Positions 53,755 to 63,990 are shown, numbered from the stretch's first letter. The stretch is DNA of 64,000 bases from Sialis fuliginosa (GCA_961205875.1 OY540821.1:682001-746000), one strand, 5' to 3'. Notes: generated by a model from the letters alone, not told the origin. Made by a program: numbers and translations.

Positions 53755-54393
53755 GGGGTGAAGGACTCGAAGAGCCGATAGTTTAATTTTTTGGGTGTTG
53801 AAGAACAAAAAAAGCTCTCACATAATTATGGTTACCTTACTTAACAAGTTTTATAAAAAAAAATTTAATAAAAAATCTTTTCAATGGGTTTAAATTTTTG
53901 GCGCCTCGGGCATCGAAATGTGTAAATATGGTTCTGATAAATGGCCATTAATGTAAACAAAATTTGGGTAATTTTTCCTTTTTTTCTTAAATATTCTCTT
54001 CGATAAATCTGTTTTTTGGTGTGTTCTTGATTATTAAATTATCAAATTGCAATAATGTTTTCTAGACTTATCGCGGAATTGTAAAAAGGTAATGAAAAAA
54101 ATTATCATGTTCATTATTTATTATATATGTATAGTTGAAAATTGAAATATAAGAAAAAATCATTTAATTTTTTTCTCTTGTATAAAAAGGAAAAACGACA
54201 ATGACATTAATAGTTTACCAGCTATAACAAGAGATTGCAATAAAAAAAAACATTGATATTTAAATTTTTGAATCTAAAATATAGATTTTGCCTAGGAATA
54301 TCAATGTTTAGATAATTAACTGATTCATTTGTTATTCTACGAACTAGGGGTAGTAAGCCCCCCACCCCCTGCCCATGTCTGGCTACGCCCATG
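53755..54393. mobile_element. Inverted partial copy of the 29885-31293 hAT-like element
   Basis: AAAGCTCTCACATAATTATG, GTTTTATAAAAAAAAATTTA and TAACAAGAGATTGCAATAAA are complements of segments at about 31130-31180 and 30330-30350. It ends GTCTGGCTACGCCCATG. It has no P1 sequence, confirming that P1 at 30441 is an insertion. Lies in the Z6 intron and is absent from Z5. Confidence 0.75.
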
Positions 54394-54749
54394 GACAGCG
54401 CCAGTAAGTTGGAAAAAACAAGTCTAAAAACTTAATTAATAAATATCTTGTAATAAATACAAAATAATAATAAATAAACTTATATTAAACATAAACGTGT
54501 CTCGGTTCCAATTCATAGCAATCTGCGCATTGCAACGTGTTTTACACCTTACTTATTTTGACGTTTTTCCACACACTGGCAAAACCCGGCTAATGTGCCA
54601 GCGTTCAACGAAAACAAAAAATATTGGTACTCATACTATGTATTTGAGAAATTTAGTGACGTCTGCTTTAAGTTTCCCGAACAGTGTATAGAAACTTCCT
54701 TCCAAATACCTTACAGTCAACAGAGGATGTATTCAATACGGCCTTTTTA
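54394..54749. other. Z6 intron spacer
   Basis: No gene. The ORF 54497-54691 is without domain. GCGCATTGCAACGTGTTTTA near 54524 resembles a phrase of the shared Z5/Z6 intron (GTTGCAATGTG), inverted. Confidence 0.4.
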
Positions 54750-55388
54750 GGGTTCCGAACAAACCCTATTAATATCACTTTGTCGTCCGTCCGTCCGTCC
54801 TTTTCACTCTAAATAGCTCGTAAACTATATAAGCTAGAAACTTGAAATTTTTACTGAACATGTAAAATGACGCCTTCTAGTAAAAGATGTATATTGAAAA
54901 AATAATTTTTCAAAGGGAGCACTAAGGAGCTAAAGCTAGGTAAAAAAAATATCTTATACCAAGGTATGTTGCCCGTTAAAATGTATAACCCTTTTTCTAT
55001 TTTTTTTTCTAAATCAAAAATGGTGCCTCCTGGGGGCTTTAAAGCAAATCCAAAAAAAAAAAAAAAAAATTGTATACCATTATTATATTTTGATTTAAAA
55101 AAAATAGAAAAAGGGTCAAATTCCACTTGTTTGGTTATACATTTTAACGTGCCACATGCCTTGGTATAAAAAAATATATATTTTTTACCTAGCTTTAGCT
55201 ACTTTTTGCCCCCCCCCCTGAAAATTTATTTATTCAATAAATCTTTACATATTTTACTAGAGGGTGTCATTTTACATGTTCAGTAAAAATTTCAAGTTTC
55301 TAGCTTATATAGTTTACGAGCTATTTGTCTTTGAGTGAAAAGGACGGACGGACGACAAAGTGAGATTAATAGGGTTTCTTCGGAACCC
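54750..55388. mobile_element. Palindromic TA element with GGGTTCCGAA ends
   Basis: GGGTTCCGAACAAACCCTAT and its near complement, with TA on both sides (54748-54749, 55389-55390). Arms contain CGTCCGTCCGTCC and AGCTAGAAACTTGAAATTTT. The centre is near 55.06 kb in an A-run. Single arms of the family lie at 25905-26620 and 31400-31990. ORFs 54851-55126 and 54966-55169 are the arms. Confidence 0.85.
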
Positions 55389-56188
55389 TAAAAATGATTA
55401 TGTACTTTTTTGCGTAAAAAATTTGTTACTATAACTTTGGTTTGAAATTTAGGTTATTTATTATTTAGTGCTCCAAATTATTTTATGAAAAATCTGTTTT
55501 ATTATAATATCTAAATGTGTTCTTATCTATAATTCAGTTGCTAATTAGATGTTCGGAAAGTCGTTTCAATAAAATAAAAATTAAAATAATTTTATATATC
55601 TTGTTTTAAACTATTATTTATTAACAAAAACAATTTATTTTTAACATTAAAAATAAAAGAAGTGTACAACTTTAAATTAATAAAGCTAAGCGATCTTTTT
55701 TTTTTGCTTTTGTGATTGTTATAAATATTTTTGTAAAAATACTTTTTGGTCATTTCTATTACAATATTTCTTGCAATTTCTTTTCAATATCCGTAGATTA
55801 TAGGCTAGACATTGAAATAAAACAGATTTAAAATGAAATAATTTGGAGCACTAAAACGATATTTAACCGAAATTTATTTTTAATACTTATTGCCTTTCGT
55901 TTCTGAATTATAAGCAACAATTTTATTTTTGTTTTAAATTTTTTCTCGAAAATAATTCAGACGATACTGGTCAGAGTTTTGAATTTTAATATTTTCGTTT
56001 TAGTCTCAAAACACTTTAAAGAAGTTTAATTTCAATACATACTTACTTAAATATGTAACGTTAATAATACATATTACAGTTTATAAAACATTGTTTAGGA
56101 ACCTCTGGTTTTCATTTGAGCATCTGTCAAACATTACTATATTCAACCTAACCTGTATTTACTAATACATATGTGCTTGAATTCTTAC
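55389..56188. other. Z6 intron, 5' part, shared with Z5
   Basis: Homologous to about 36010-36180 plus 36935-37366. It holds the empty site for R755 copy 2. Confidence 0.7.
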
Positions 56189-56299
56189 CTCAGATTCTTG
56201 TTTGTAGTATTTAGAAAATTCATCGTATGTTTCAATGTCCTGAAGACAATCGATGTCTTCTATTTCTTGTTTTATATCTTCCTGTTTTACTTGAAACAT
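56189..56299 (-). CDS. Z6 exon 1: acidic N-terminal module
   Basis: ATG at 56299-56297 opens 37 codons, MFQVKQEDIKQEIEDIDC, then LQDIETYDEFSKYYKQESE, ending at GAG|GTAAGA, phase 0. It differs from Z5 E1 essentially at one residue (D for Y). It joins GDLVTKEE at 53468 across an intron of about 2.7 kb. Confidence 0.8.
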
Positions 56300-56373
56300 T
56301 TCAACACAGTAATATTAAAATACAATTTTGCACAAACATACAATAATGGCTACGGCTACGTATTATACGTTCC

Positions 56374-56383
56374 GCGCATGCGC
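56374..56383. promoter_or_regulatory. GCGCATGCGC palindrome upstream of Z6
   Basis: 75 bases upstream of the ATG, followed by the same GAACTAGAGCAGTGATACTC block as Z3 and Z5. Confidence 0.6.
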
Positions 56384-56676
56384 TATTCTCCGTTCTTTGG
56401 CTGCTTGTGTGAACTAGAGCAGTGATACTCAACATTTTTTAATCGTTTCATTAGTTTTGTTCTTACAATTAGTAATATTTTCATAAACTGATGATTGAAA
56501 TTTTACAATAAATTTTTATTAACCCTTTGCACTAAATAATCATCTCATAACTCGGATGCCGTCACTGATGGCGACACTAAATAATCATACTGTGGCTCGC
56601 AAGATTATCGAGCCAATTGCACGCAGACGGCAGAAATTTTAAACGAGCACGAGTACGGTGTAATGCGCCTGACTTA

Positions 56677-58146
56677 GGCGGCTATTACACTATCAAAGAA
56701 ATGTGATAAAATTTCTTTGATCAAAGAAATATGACAGTGTAATAAGTCAACTTTTATAATATTTACCTTCATAATATTTCTATGATCATAGTTAGGCGGC
56801 TATTACACTATCAAATAAATATATCAAAGATCTTTGACAAAGATTTGATCATATTTCTTTGATAAAATACGAGATTTTGTTCTATTACACTACATAAAAC
56901 ATTTGATAATATTTTCTTAGTATTATCTAGGGATATTTTCTTCTTTTTTGGTGCATTTTAATAATCAATGCGTGGATGTTCGTCAGTTGACGCGATCGAG
57001 GTTTGAATTTACAACTGTGTATTGCAATTTTTATAATCAACTAGCGCATTGGCCCGGTGTTACTCGGGGATATTAATTTAATTAAACATAAGGTAATCAT
57101 GCTCCCCCGACATTCCCACCCAACATGCTCACCCAACATGCCCATCCAACATGCTCACCCAACATACCCACCCAACATGCTAACAATACACGGTTCACCA
57201 CGAATTGTTTTTTCCGGCTTCATGAAATTTACACAAAATATCCACAAATTATACACCAAAGCTTAACCTATCCATTAGTGAAACCCGGAATAAAATCCTT
57301 TCAGTAGTTATTGAAAAAATCGCGTAAAATTATATTTTCGAACGCTCAGGAAACACCAGGTCTTGTCTTAGAATTTGTATAAAAATCAAAAATAAATAAA
57401 TAGGTTACCTTTCTTGGAAGTTCTTTATTTTGATTTTTTTAAATTCACTTATTTATATTGCACTATAATTTTTTTTTGTTTTGATTTGTGAAAAGCCACT
57501 TATTTATATTATACTTTATTTATTTTGATTTTTAACAATTCACTTATTTATATTACACTTAATTTCTTCATTTATATTGTAAAATGCGTGTTTTTTTCAT
57601 CAAATTGACATTCACATATATGTAGTAATTGTTTTCAGCGTTTTATATTCCATAGCTACTGTGTTTTTATATAAATGGCAGTTTTATGCTCTGACATCAT
57701 GGAAACAAAAGACGCTATGCAAAAGAATCTCTTTAATCTTTTGATGTTAAATCTTAGATTTTCATAAAATATTGTTAGCCACGATACTGCTCGTAAAAAT
57801 TATCTAACTATTGGTGAAAACCGCATTGAAATCGGTTCAGTAATTTCGGAGTCTATAAGCCACACACAAACGAACATTCATTTTTATATATATAGATAAG
57901 AAGATTATCATATAATACTGGATTATGTTGATATTCATATATTAACTGTAACTGTCAGTGATAACTTGGTAGTCGCCATTTTGATTTATCTGTCAAAAAA
58001 CATTTGATCAAATATTAGAGACTGTCATTAACTATGATCATAGAAATATTATGAAGGTAAATATTATAAAAGTTGAAATATTACACTGTCATATTTCTTT
58101 GAACAAAGAAATTTTATCACATTTCTTTGATAGTGTAATAGCCGCC
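56677..58146. mobile_element. Rearranged PIF/Harbinger-like MITE
   Basis: TTA|GGCGGCTATTACACTATCAA at 56677 and GATAGTGTAATAGCCGCC|TTA at 58146/58147 give the 3-bp TTA duplication and GGC-type ends of PIF/Harbinger. A second left-type end, again after TTA, begins at 56795. The part 56795-58146 is a complete element in the orientation opposite to the copy at 37816. The first 115 bases are a forward left end joined to it. A Helitron interrupts the interior. Confidence 0.8.
57041..57896 (-). mobile_element. 856-bp non-autonomous Helitron with empty site
   Basis: Minus strand starts TCTATATATATAAAAATGAA and ends GCGCTAG, inserted between A and T (CTTCTTA|...|TTGATTAT). The paralogous MITE at 38062-38075 reads CTTCTTATTGATTA uninterrupted, which is the exact Helitron target rule with no duplication. 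A weak CCCG/CGGG hairpin precedes the 3' end. It contains a 13-bp minisatellite (CCCACCCAACATG type) at about 57113-57185. No Rep/helicase. Confidence 0.9.
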
Positions 58147-58262
58147 TTACTCGTATGTCTGTGGCGGGCTATTCGCAGCGTGCGAAGTAGGTGGTGGAGG
58201 AAACGATATCGATCGCAGCGCACAAGGTGGCCAAAAAGATAAATTTTGGTGGACGAAAGGCT
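58147..58262. other. Flank retained on the Z6 side
   Basis: TATGTCTGTGGCGGGCTATT is the flank missing from the Z5 side. GATCGCAGCGCACAAGGTGG is shared with it. Confidence 0.5.
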
Positions 58263-58788
58263 CAGTGTTGCCAGAACGTACTTTTTAGTACGGTTTTCGT
58301 ACTATTCATGATCCGACCGTACCATAATCGTACCTCAACTCTGACCGTACCTTTTGCTCCACAAAGATTTCAGCTACTACGTAAAAAAAATAATTAAAAA
58401 ATAAAATGTTTGTTATGAATAACACTAATTAAAATTAAAGTAAAAACGAAACGTACCTTAATTTTTTCGTCTATATCTACTTTTCAGTATTGACGGTTTT
58501 TTAACGAAACATAAAGGGCGTTCCGGGGGCGTCCATTAATTACTTGATAATTGTTGTTATTTAACACAAAATAAAATAAAGGGTATAATTAAATAAAAAA
58601 TAATAATTCAAATACATTTCTAAAAATTTTAACATTTGTAGTATCAGGGGTTGGTGGCGACAAAATGTGACAAACAAAGTTCTTTAATCACAACAGTTTA
58701 AAAAGTTGAAACCGTACTTTTTTGTCAAATTTCGTACCATTTTGGTAAGCCTATCATACTTTTTAGGGAGTTCATACTGGCAACACAC
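58263..58788. mobile_element. ~525-bp MITE with GTGTTGCCAG ends
   Basis: CAGTGTTGCCAGAACGTAC at the left, GTTCATACTGGCAACAC at the right. The Z5 side has only its left part (38345-38587). GTACTTTTTAGTACGGTTTT type words recur internally. Target duplication unclear. Confidence 0.65.
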
Positions 58789-60389
58789 TCAAAGGCTACT
58801 CTTAGTCAGTGAAATCTGTGTTTTCTTGTATTATTAAGCAATTATTAATTATTAAGAACAACAGTACCAAGAATATTTTATTCATATCTTGTAGAATTAG
58901 CGTCTGCAACATCTAATTTAGTTTTTTGGCCCAATAAAAGTGTTTTGTAAATGGATTGCTTTTATCCAAATTACAACAACTTGTCAGGTAATTATTGATT
59001 GAACCGAGTTTCTTCGATTGATAATCGTGTGTTATGCTATTCACACTACAAAAAGGGTTTTACTGCGCTAAGGTGCTCATAGATATTACACCAGAAGGCT
59101 TTATTTCATTTAAGTTTAAAGTGGCCGGTGGAAGGAAAACTGACTAATAAATAACAGTAGATTATTTAGACGAACGGTGACAATGTTTTGGCTAACAAAT
59201 AATTTTTAAAATAAAATTTTCACTTTTTAAAATGACACCTTTTATAAAATCTTCATCTCTGTCTACTCTTACTGAGTAACTACCGTTTTCTACTGGAGAA
59301 TACATGAAGAGATCACATTGTCATACCAATAACATACATTTTTACCTGGAATTCGGTGTAATATGGTTTACTTTTGCTTCCTCGCAATATCGAAGATACG
59401 AGAAGCTATGTGATCGTTTCAGATTGAGACAAAAAAAAAGTTCTCCAATTTCAAAATTTTAAATTGATTTATCCGTTTCACGTCAAGACAAACACTTTTC
59501 GTTTCGTGTCTGTCTGTCTGTCCGTGTGTCCGTTCGTCCGTCCGTCCGTCCGTCTGTCCCCTGAATCCTTGTCACACGCATAACTCATGAACACTGAACC
59601 GATGTTATTGAAACTTGGTCGGATGGTTGGGTTTGGTTTGAGGACGGTCCCATTTCAAAATCTTCAAAATTGTGTATAAGGGGGAGGGGTGACACCCCAA
59701 AATAATTCATTTTTCAAGATATCTCAAGAACGACACATGTTACGAGAAAATTTTATAGAATATTTTTTTTAGAGCATTCAATTTCCTATAATATGGGTCT
59801 ACTAATTTTGTTGTAAAATATTCCCTTACTAAGATTTATCTCAATTTATTTTTAAAATTCGTGTTTTTTTTTCTAAATTGATATTTGATTGGATATATAA
59901 AATGTCATTATGACGTTTTAAATGTCATTTTGACATTTGCATAAATTTAGATTTAGATTGAAATTGTCAAAAAATTAAAAATTTATGAAAAAATATTCAG
60001 GTGCGTTTTAAGAAAAATTTTGAACTAAGATTTTTTAGTAAAATTTGTATAAAAATTAAATGGTTAACCAATGCCAGGCAATTTATCTCAACAATATCGG
60101 TTTTAGTGAATTTAGCATGAGGAAGCACTGTGCATTTACTTGGCAGATGTTTTTATTTTGACAGCTATGTCAAAGCCCGCCTTAATTGTAACCGCCAGTT
60201 GGCGCTGTCGTCGCGCACATTCTAATATTAATAATTCTGTATAGTTTACCCGTACCTGCTTTCTGATATTGATAATCACGATTTTGACAAATTTGTTCCG
60301 AGTTCTTTTTTAGAGATTGGGTGCTGGATTTGCAATACCAGGTTATTTTTGTTGGCTTTTAAAAAAATGTTCAAAGTGTTTTTGTTCAA
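58789..60389. other. Spacer with repeats, no gene seen
   Basis: Includes a GTCCGTCC-type simple repeat at about 59500-59565 and an adjoining phrase CATAACTCATGAACACTGAA typical of dispersed insect repeats. AATATCGAAGATACGAGAAG near 59388 matches the Z5 intron. No credible ORF. Confidence 0.45.
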
Positions 60390-60667
60390 TTTAAACATTT
60401 TATTTATAAAACCACTGATTTTAGAGATATGATATGCTGTACAAAAAGTGTTCAGAATTTATCGCACAATTCAAAAATGGTATAATATAAAGAGTGTGCC
60501 ATTAAAAAAAATCAATGATGACTGCATATGTTTTGCCTGAGACACCCTGTATACAATTTTCTTATGTCAAAAAATCCGCAACTAAAAATACTAATCGACG
60601 GGTCCGAGCGTTTTTCCACAAAATAATTACCTGAATTTTAAACGAATTTGTTCCTTTCATCGTGAAC
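60390..60667. repeat. Single arm of the 61260-61830 palindrome
   Basis: GTACAAAAAGTGTTCAGAAT, AATCCGCAACTAAAAATACT and TTTTCCACAAAATAATTACC match 61620-61825 in the same orientation. It ends at TTCCTTTCATCGTGAACG. Confidence 0.7.
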
Positions 60668-60860
60668 GCACTGTATATAAAAATGAATGTTCGTTTGTGT
60701 CTGGCTTATAGACTCGGGAATTACTGAACCGATTTAAATGCGGTTTTCACCAATAGTTAGATAGTTTTTACGAGCAGTACCGTGGCTAATAATATTTTAT
60801 GAAAATCTAAGATTTAACATCAAAAGATTAAAAAGAATCTTTTGATTTTTACCCAAAGAA
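60668..60860 (+). mobile_element. Helitron 5' fragment
   Basis: TATATAAAAATGAATGTTCG through GGTTTTCACCAATAGTTAG to AAATCTAAGATTTAACATC matches the 5' part of the Helitron at 57041-57896 (there on the minus strand). The first bases and the 3' end are missing. Confidence 0.75.
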
Positions 60861-61259
60861 TATTTTGACCAAGTTTTATTAAAATCGAAGAGTGGCACCT
60901 GTTCCTTGTAAGCTAACAATAAGCGAAGTAAGTGCACAAAATTATTGAAACAAAATTTTGTTAAAAGTAAAAGTTGTTTGCTATAAAATTGTCAACAAAC
61001 CTAGTTTATACAAAAAATTTTATTGTGGAAAAAAGACAAGCATGAATAATTTATTAATAGTTTAATTAAATAACAAAAATTAAAGATATCAGATCCTTTG
61101 CAGTTAATATTTTTTCTTGGTAAATAAATATAAGTAAATTAGAATTTTACCTAAAAATATATATTTTTAAATCATAATATTTTTTTTCAAATTAAATTTA
61201 AAATTCACAATGTATTTTTATAAGATTTAACATTAACATTAACAGGTGAATAATCATTA
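60861..61259. other. AT-rich spacer
   Basis: No gene or repeat recognised. Confidence 0.4.
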
Positions 61260-61830
61260 TCGTATGAAAGGAACAAATTCGTTTAAAATTCAGGTAATTA
61301 TTTTGTGGAAAAACGCTCGGACACGTCGATTAGTATTTTTAGTTGCGGATTTTTTGACATAAGAAAATTGTATGCAGGGTGTCTCAAGAAGAACATATAC
61401 AATTCTGAACACTTTTTGTACAACCATATCTCTATAATAATCAGCGGTTTTCGGAATAATGACGTTTGAAAATTGATATTTTGAAATACAAAACATTGAA
61501 CTCTTATTATTATTTTTTTGTTCAATTTAAAAATTTTATTTGACTTGTGTGTATTTCAAAATATCAATTTACAAACGTCATTATTCCGAAAACCGCCGAT
61601 TTTAGAGATATAGTATGTTGTACAAAAAGTGTTCAGAATTTACCGTACAATTCAAAAATGGCATAATATACAGGATGTTCCAATGATGACTTTATATGTT
61701 CTTCTTGAGATACAATACAATTTTCTTAAGTCAAAAAATCCGCAACTAAAAATACTAATCGACGTGTCCGAACGTTTTTCCACAAAATAATGACCTGAAT
61801 TTTAAACAAATTTGTTCCTTTCATCCTTTC
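61260..61830. mobile_element. Palindromic repeat with GAAAGGAACAAATT ends
   Basis: GAAAGGAACAAATTCGTTTA at the left and AACAAATTTGTTCCTTTC at the right. Arms of about 270 bases meet near 61.53 kb. CAGGGTGTCTCAAGAAGAAC lies inside the left arm. ORFs on the minus strand at 61290-61525 are arm sequence. It ends 7 bases from the stop codon of the arrestin-like gene, so it may form its 3' UTR. Confidence 0.75.
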
Positions 61831-61836
61831 TAACCA

Positions 61837-61968
61837 TTAAAAAGGAAAATGATCTAAATAACTGGATTTTGGTTCTTCTTTAAACAGTTCAATTAAAGAT
61901 TGTACTCCAACTACAACGGGTAATTTGACCACTGCGTTTTCATAACAGGATGGTACAACACCGTGAAC
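61837..61968 (-). CDS. Arrestin-domain-like gene, last exon
   Basis: After a TTTCAG acceptor (AG at 61970-61969), 43 codons and TAA at 61839-61837: VHGVVPSCYENAVVKLPVVV, then GVQSLIELFKEEPKSSYLDH, then FPF. The first 21 residues look like the last strands of an arrestin C-terminal domain (V-x-V..., -V-P-x-x-x-E-x-x-V-x-L-P-V-V-V-G). The remainder is a short tail. Phase 0 with the preceding exon. ARRDC-type proteins act as adaptors in receptor trafficking; that role is inferred from the family. The gene continues off the right edge. Confidence 0.65.
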   Translation of the reverse strand, partial: VHGVVPSCYENAVVKLPVVVGVQSLIELFKEEPKSSYLDHFPF

Positions 61969-61970
61969 CT

Positions 61971-63132
61971 GAAATTTGTTATTAATTAAACATTTGTCAT
62001 AAAAATGAATAATAACTCTGAAAAAATTAATCTTAAAACTTCTGGCACTACATTGTAGAACGTAATAGAGAAATCAATAATATTTGAAATATACATGTAT
62101 ATTTTATGCCGGCCTCAACAAGTCTGATGCCCTGGTATCTCTGTCTGTTTATTACCTTTTCATGGCTAAACCGCTGAACCGATAACAATTTGGCAATGTT
62201 TAAAAAAAATTTATCAAGTAGATAATTTTTTTTCTTAAGTTTTCTTTCACGATAACAAATAGTACTATCTTTTTTTTTAGGTTTCCCGTCCGACCTCAAA
62301 AATTTTAGACCGATTATGATGAAATTTGGTATACGGACGAAGACTGAAAACCCAAAAATAGAAATGATAATATTTTTGAAAAAAAAATTTTTTTGACTCC
62401 CCTTTCCATAGAGTGAAAAGTATATTAAAAAAAAAAATTTCACTTAATCCCGTAAGTAGGGTGTCTTTAGATAAGTCTCCTAAAATGCAATAAGAAATGT
62501 TGTATGACATTTTGATTTTAACCCTTCAATCACGATATATTTGCGTTCAAAGTCTTGATCAGAGCGTCCCCCCTACCCTAATTTCTAAACTATCTATTCA
62601 AAAAATCTGAAAAAATTCAAGAATGTAGCTTTTAATTAGTACTTCTACTGAAAATTATAACGAACACTGTCAAAATTATTTTGGATCCCTCTCCCATAGA
62701 CTGAAAAGTGAACTCACATTTTTTTCACTTACTCCATTGAGTGGGGTATCTTTAGATAGGTCTCCTAAAATGCAACAAAAAATATTTTATGACCTTTTGA
62801 TTTTAACCTTTCAGTCAAGATATATTTGCATTTAAATGTCGTTATCAGAGCGTGCCTTCTACTTTCTAAACTATCGATGCAAAAAATCTAAAAACAAATC
62901 CAGAATGCAGCTTTTAGTTAGTACTTTCAATGAAAATTATAACGAATACTGTAACATAGAATAGTTTATAAAAAAATTCAAATAACTCTTGTTTATAAAT
63001 CGTAATGACTACGGAAACCTATCATGTGCGTGCCCAACACGCACTTGGCCGTTTTATTTATATTTAGAATTCTCTACTCAGGTATCTTAGTAAAAATGAT
63101 GTTGATTTGTTTTACTGATTACGGATACAAAC
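61971..63132. other. Intron of the arrestin-like gene
   Basis: Contains TTATTACCTTTTCATGGCTA and ATGATGAAATTTGGTATACG, words shared with the Helitron-like repeat at 45602-46528, and two diverged direct copies of a block (TCCTAAAATGCAA at about 62481 and 62763; GGTGTCTTTAGATAAGTCTC and GGTATCTTTAGATAGGTCTC). ORFs 62048-62443 and 62277-62510 are repeat-derived. Confidence 0.55.
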
Positions 63133-63315
63133 CTTTATTAGAACATTAGCTTGTAAATATTTGGCCAACAAACTAAAATCATTAATGCAGACATTGTCAG
63201 GGACTGTAAGTTCATGTTCCTTTAAGAGTATCGAAGGTTCTACAGGTGTGATAATTCTCTGTACTCTGGCAACCTTATAATTATATCCAAAAGTATCATC
63301 CCATTTCCAGAAATT
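63133..63315 (-). CDS. Arrestin-domain-like gene, penultimate exon
   Basis: Between an AG acceptor (63317-63316, after a T-run) and a GTTTGT donor (63132), 61 codons: NFWKWDDTFGYNYKVARVQR, then IITPVEPSILLKEHELTVPD, then NVCINDFSLLAKYLQANVLI, then K. The order 'hydrophobic L-T-V-P, short loop, S-L-L-A-x-Y-x-x-x-V' followed in the next exon by I-K-V and L-P-V-V-V-G matches the end of the arrestin C domain (L-x-V-P-...-C-x-L-I-x-V-x-Y-x-L-x-V). Both splice sites are phase 0. Upstream exons are beyond the window or in its last 700 bases, where I found none on this strand. Confidence 0.68.
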
Positions 63316-63357
63316 CTAAAAAAATATTCAAAAATTATAATTAATATGTTCTTACAG

Positions 63358-63487
63358 TCCAAGTATCGAGAAACATTACCAAGGTGAAACTTTTGTTAAG
63401 GCACTACAAAATACCGATCATGATACTGTTAGAAGAGGATTATTAGTTTTAAATCAGTATTCCGTTAAATTGGTGGAACTGGGCAAG
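63358..63487 (+). CDS. Unrecognised protein-like exon on the opposite strand
   Basis: After TTCTTACAG (AG at 63356-63357) a plus-strand frame reads PSIEKHYQGETFVKALQ, then NTDHDTVRRGLLVLNQYSV, then KLVELGK up to a possible donor at 63488 (AAG|GTGTGC). Read-through would add 14 residues to TAA at 63530. Composition and periodicity (helical, charged, no low complexity) look like real protein. I do not recognise the family. It lies inside the proposed intron of the arrestin-like gene, antisense, so it is either an exon of an overlapping gene extending right or a retro-fragment. Confidence 0.45.
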
Positions 63488-63532
63488 GTGTGCGTTAGCC
63501 AACTTTCTTACAAAAACTTCAAACGTAAATAA

Positions 63533-63835
63533 TTCACGAACCATTAATGTTACGACAAAAATTACAAAAACCTTTTTTGTGTAGCACTAAAAACTCTACC
63601 AATTATTACCAAGGATTCATTTTCGTAAATCTAACCGTTTACGAGTAACAGCACGACAAAGTATAATCAACGTTGGAAAAATAATATAATTTTAAAAAAA
63701 TGATTAGCCCTATTTTTGCATTACGACTGTACCTAATATTAACTTGACAAGACAGTCTATTTAAGATATTATTAAACACGTCAGTGAATGTTTTTACTTT
63801 GGAACCAACAGAAACATATAAAATAATTTAAACTA
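63533..63835. other. Spacer, no gene seen
   Basis: AT-rich; nothing recognised on either strand. Confidence 0.4.
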
Positions 63836-63990
63836 AAAATATACACCTTAACCACAATAAAACAATGTCACTCGACACGTGTTTCGACTTCACAAGAAGT
63901 TCTCATCAGGAGCCTAACAGTTTCAGACTGACTTCGAAACACGTGTCTAGTGACATTGTTTCATTGTGGTTAAGGTGTATATTTTTAGTT
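63836..63990. repeat. Hairpin MITE-like repeat
   Basis: ATACACCTTAACCACAATAA and TTGTGGTTAAGGTGTAT are inverted, with CGACACGTGTTTCGACTTC and GAAACACGTGTC inside. The stem is about 50 bases and the loop about 45 (TCTCATCAGGAGCCTAACAG). Confidence 0.75.

Noticed and set aside
62048-62443. 131-codon minus ORF near the right edge
   Set aside because: It lies in an intron of the arrestin-like gene, in poly-A/T-rich DNA with Helitron-type repeat words; composition is F/K/I-rich and domain-free.
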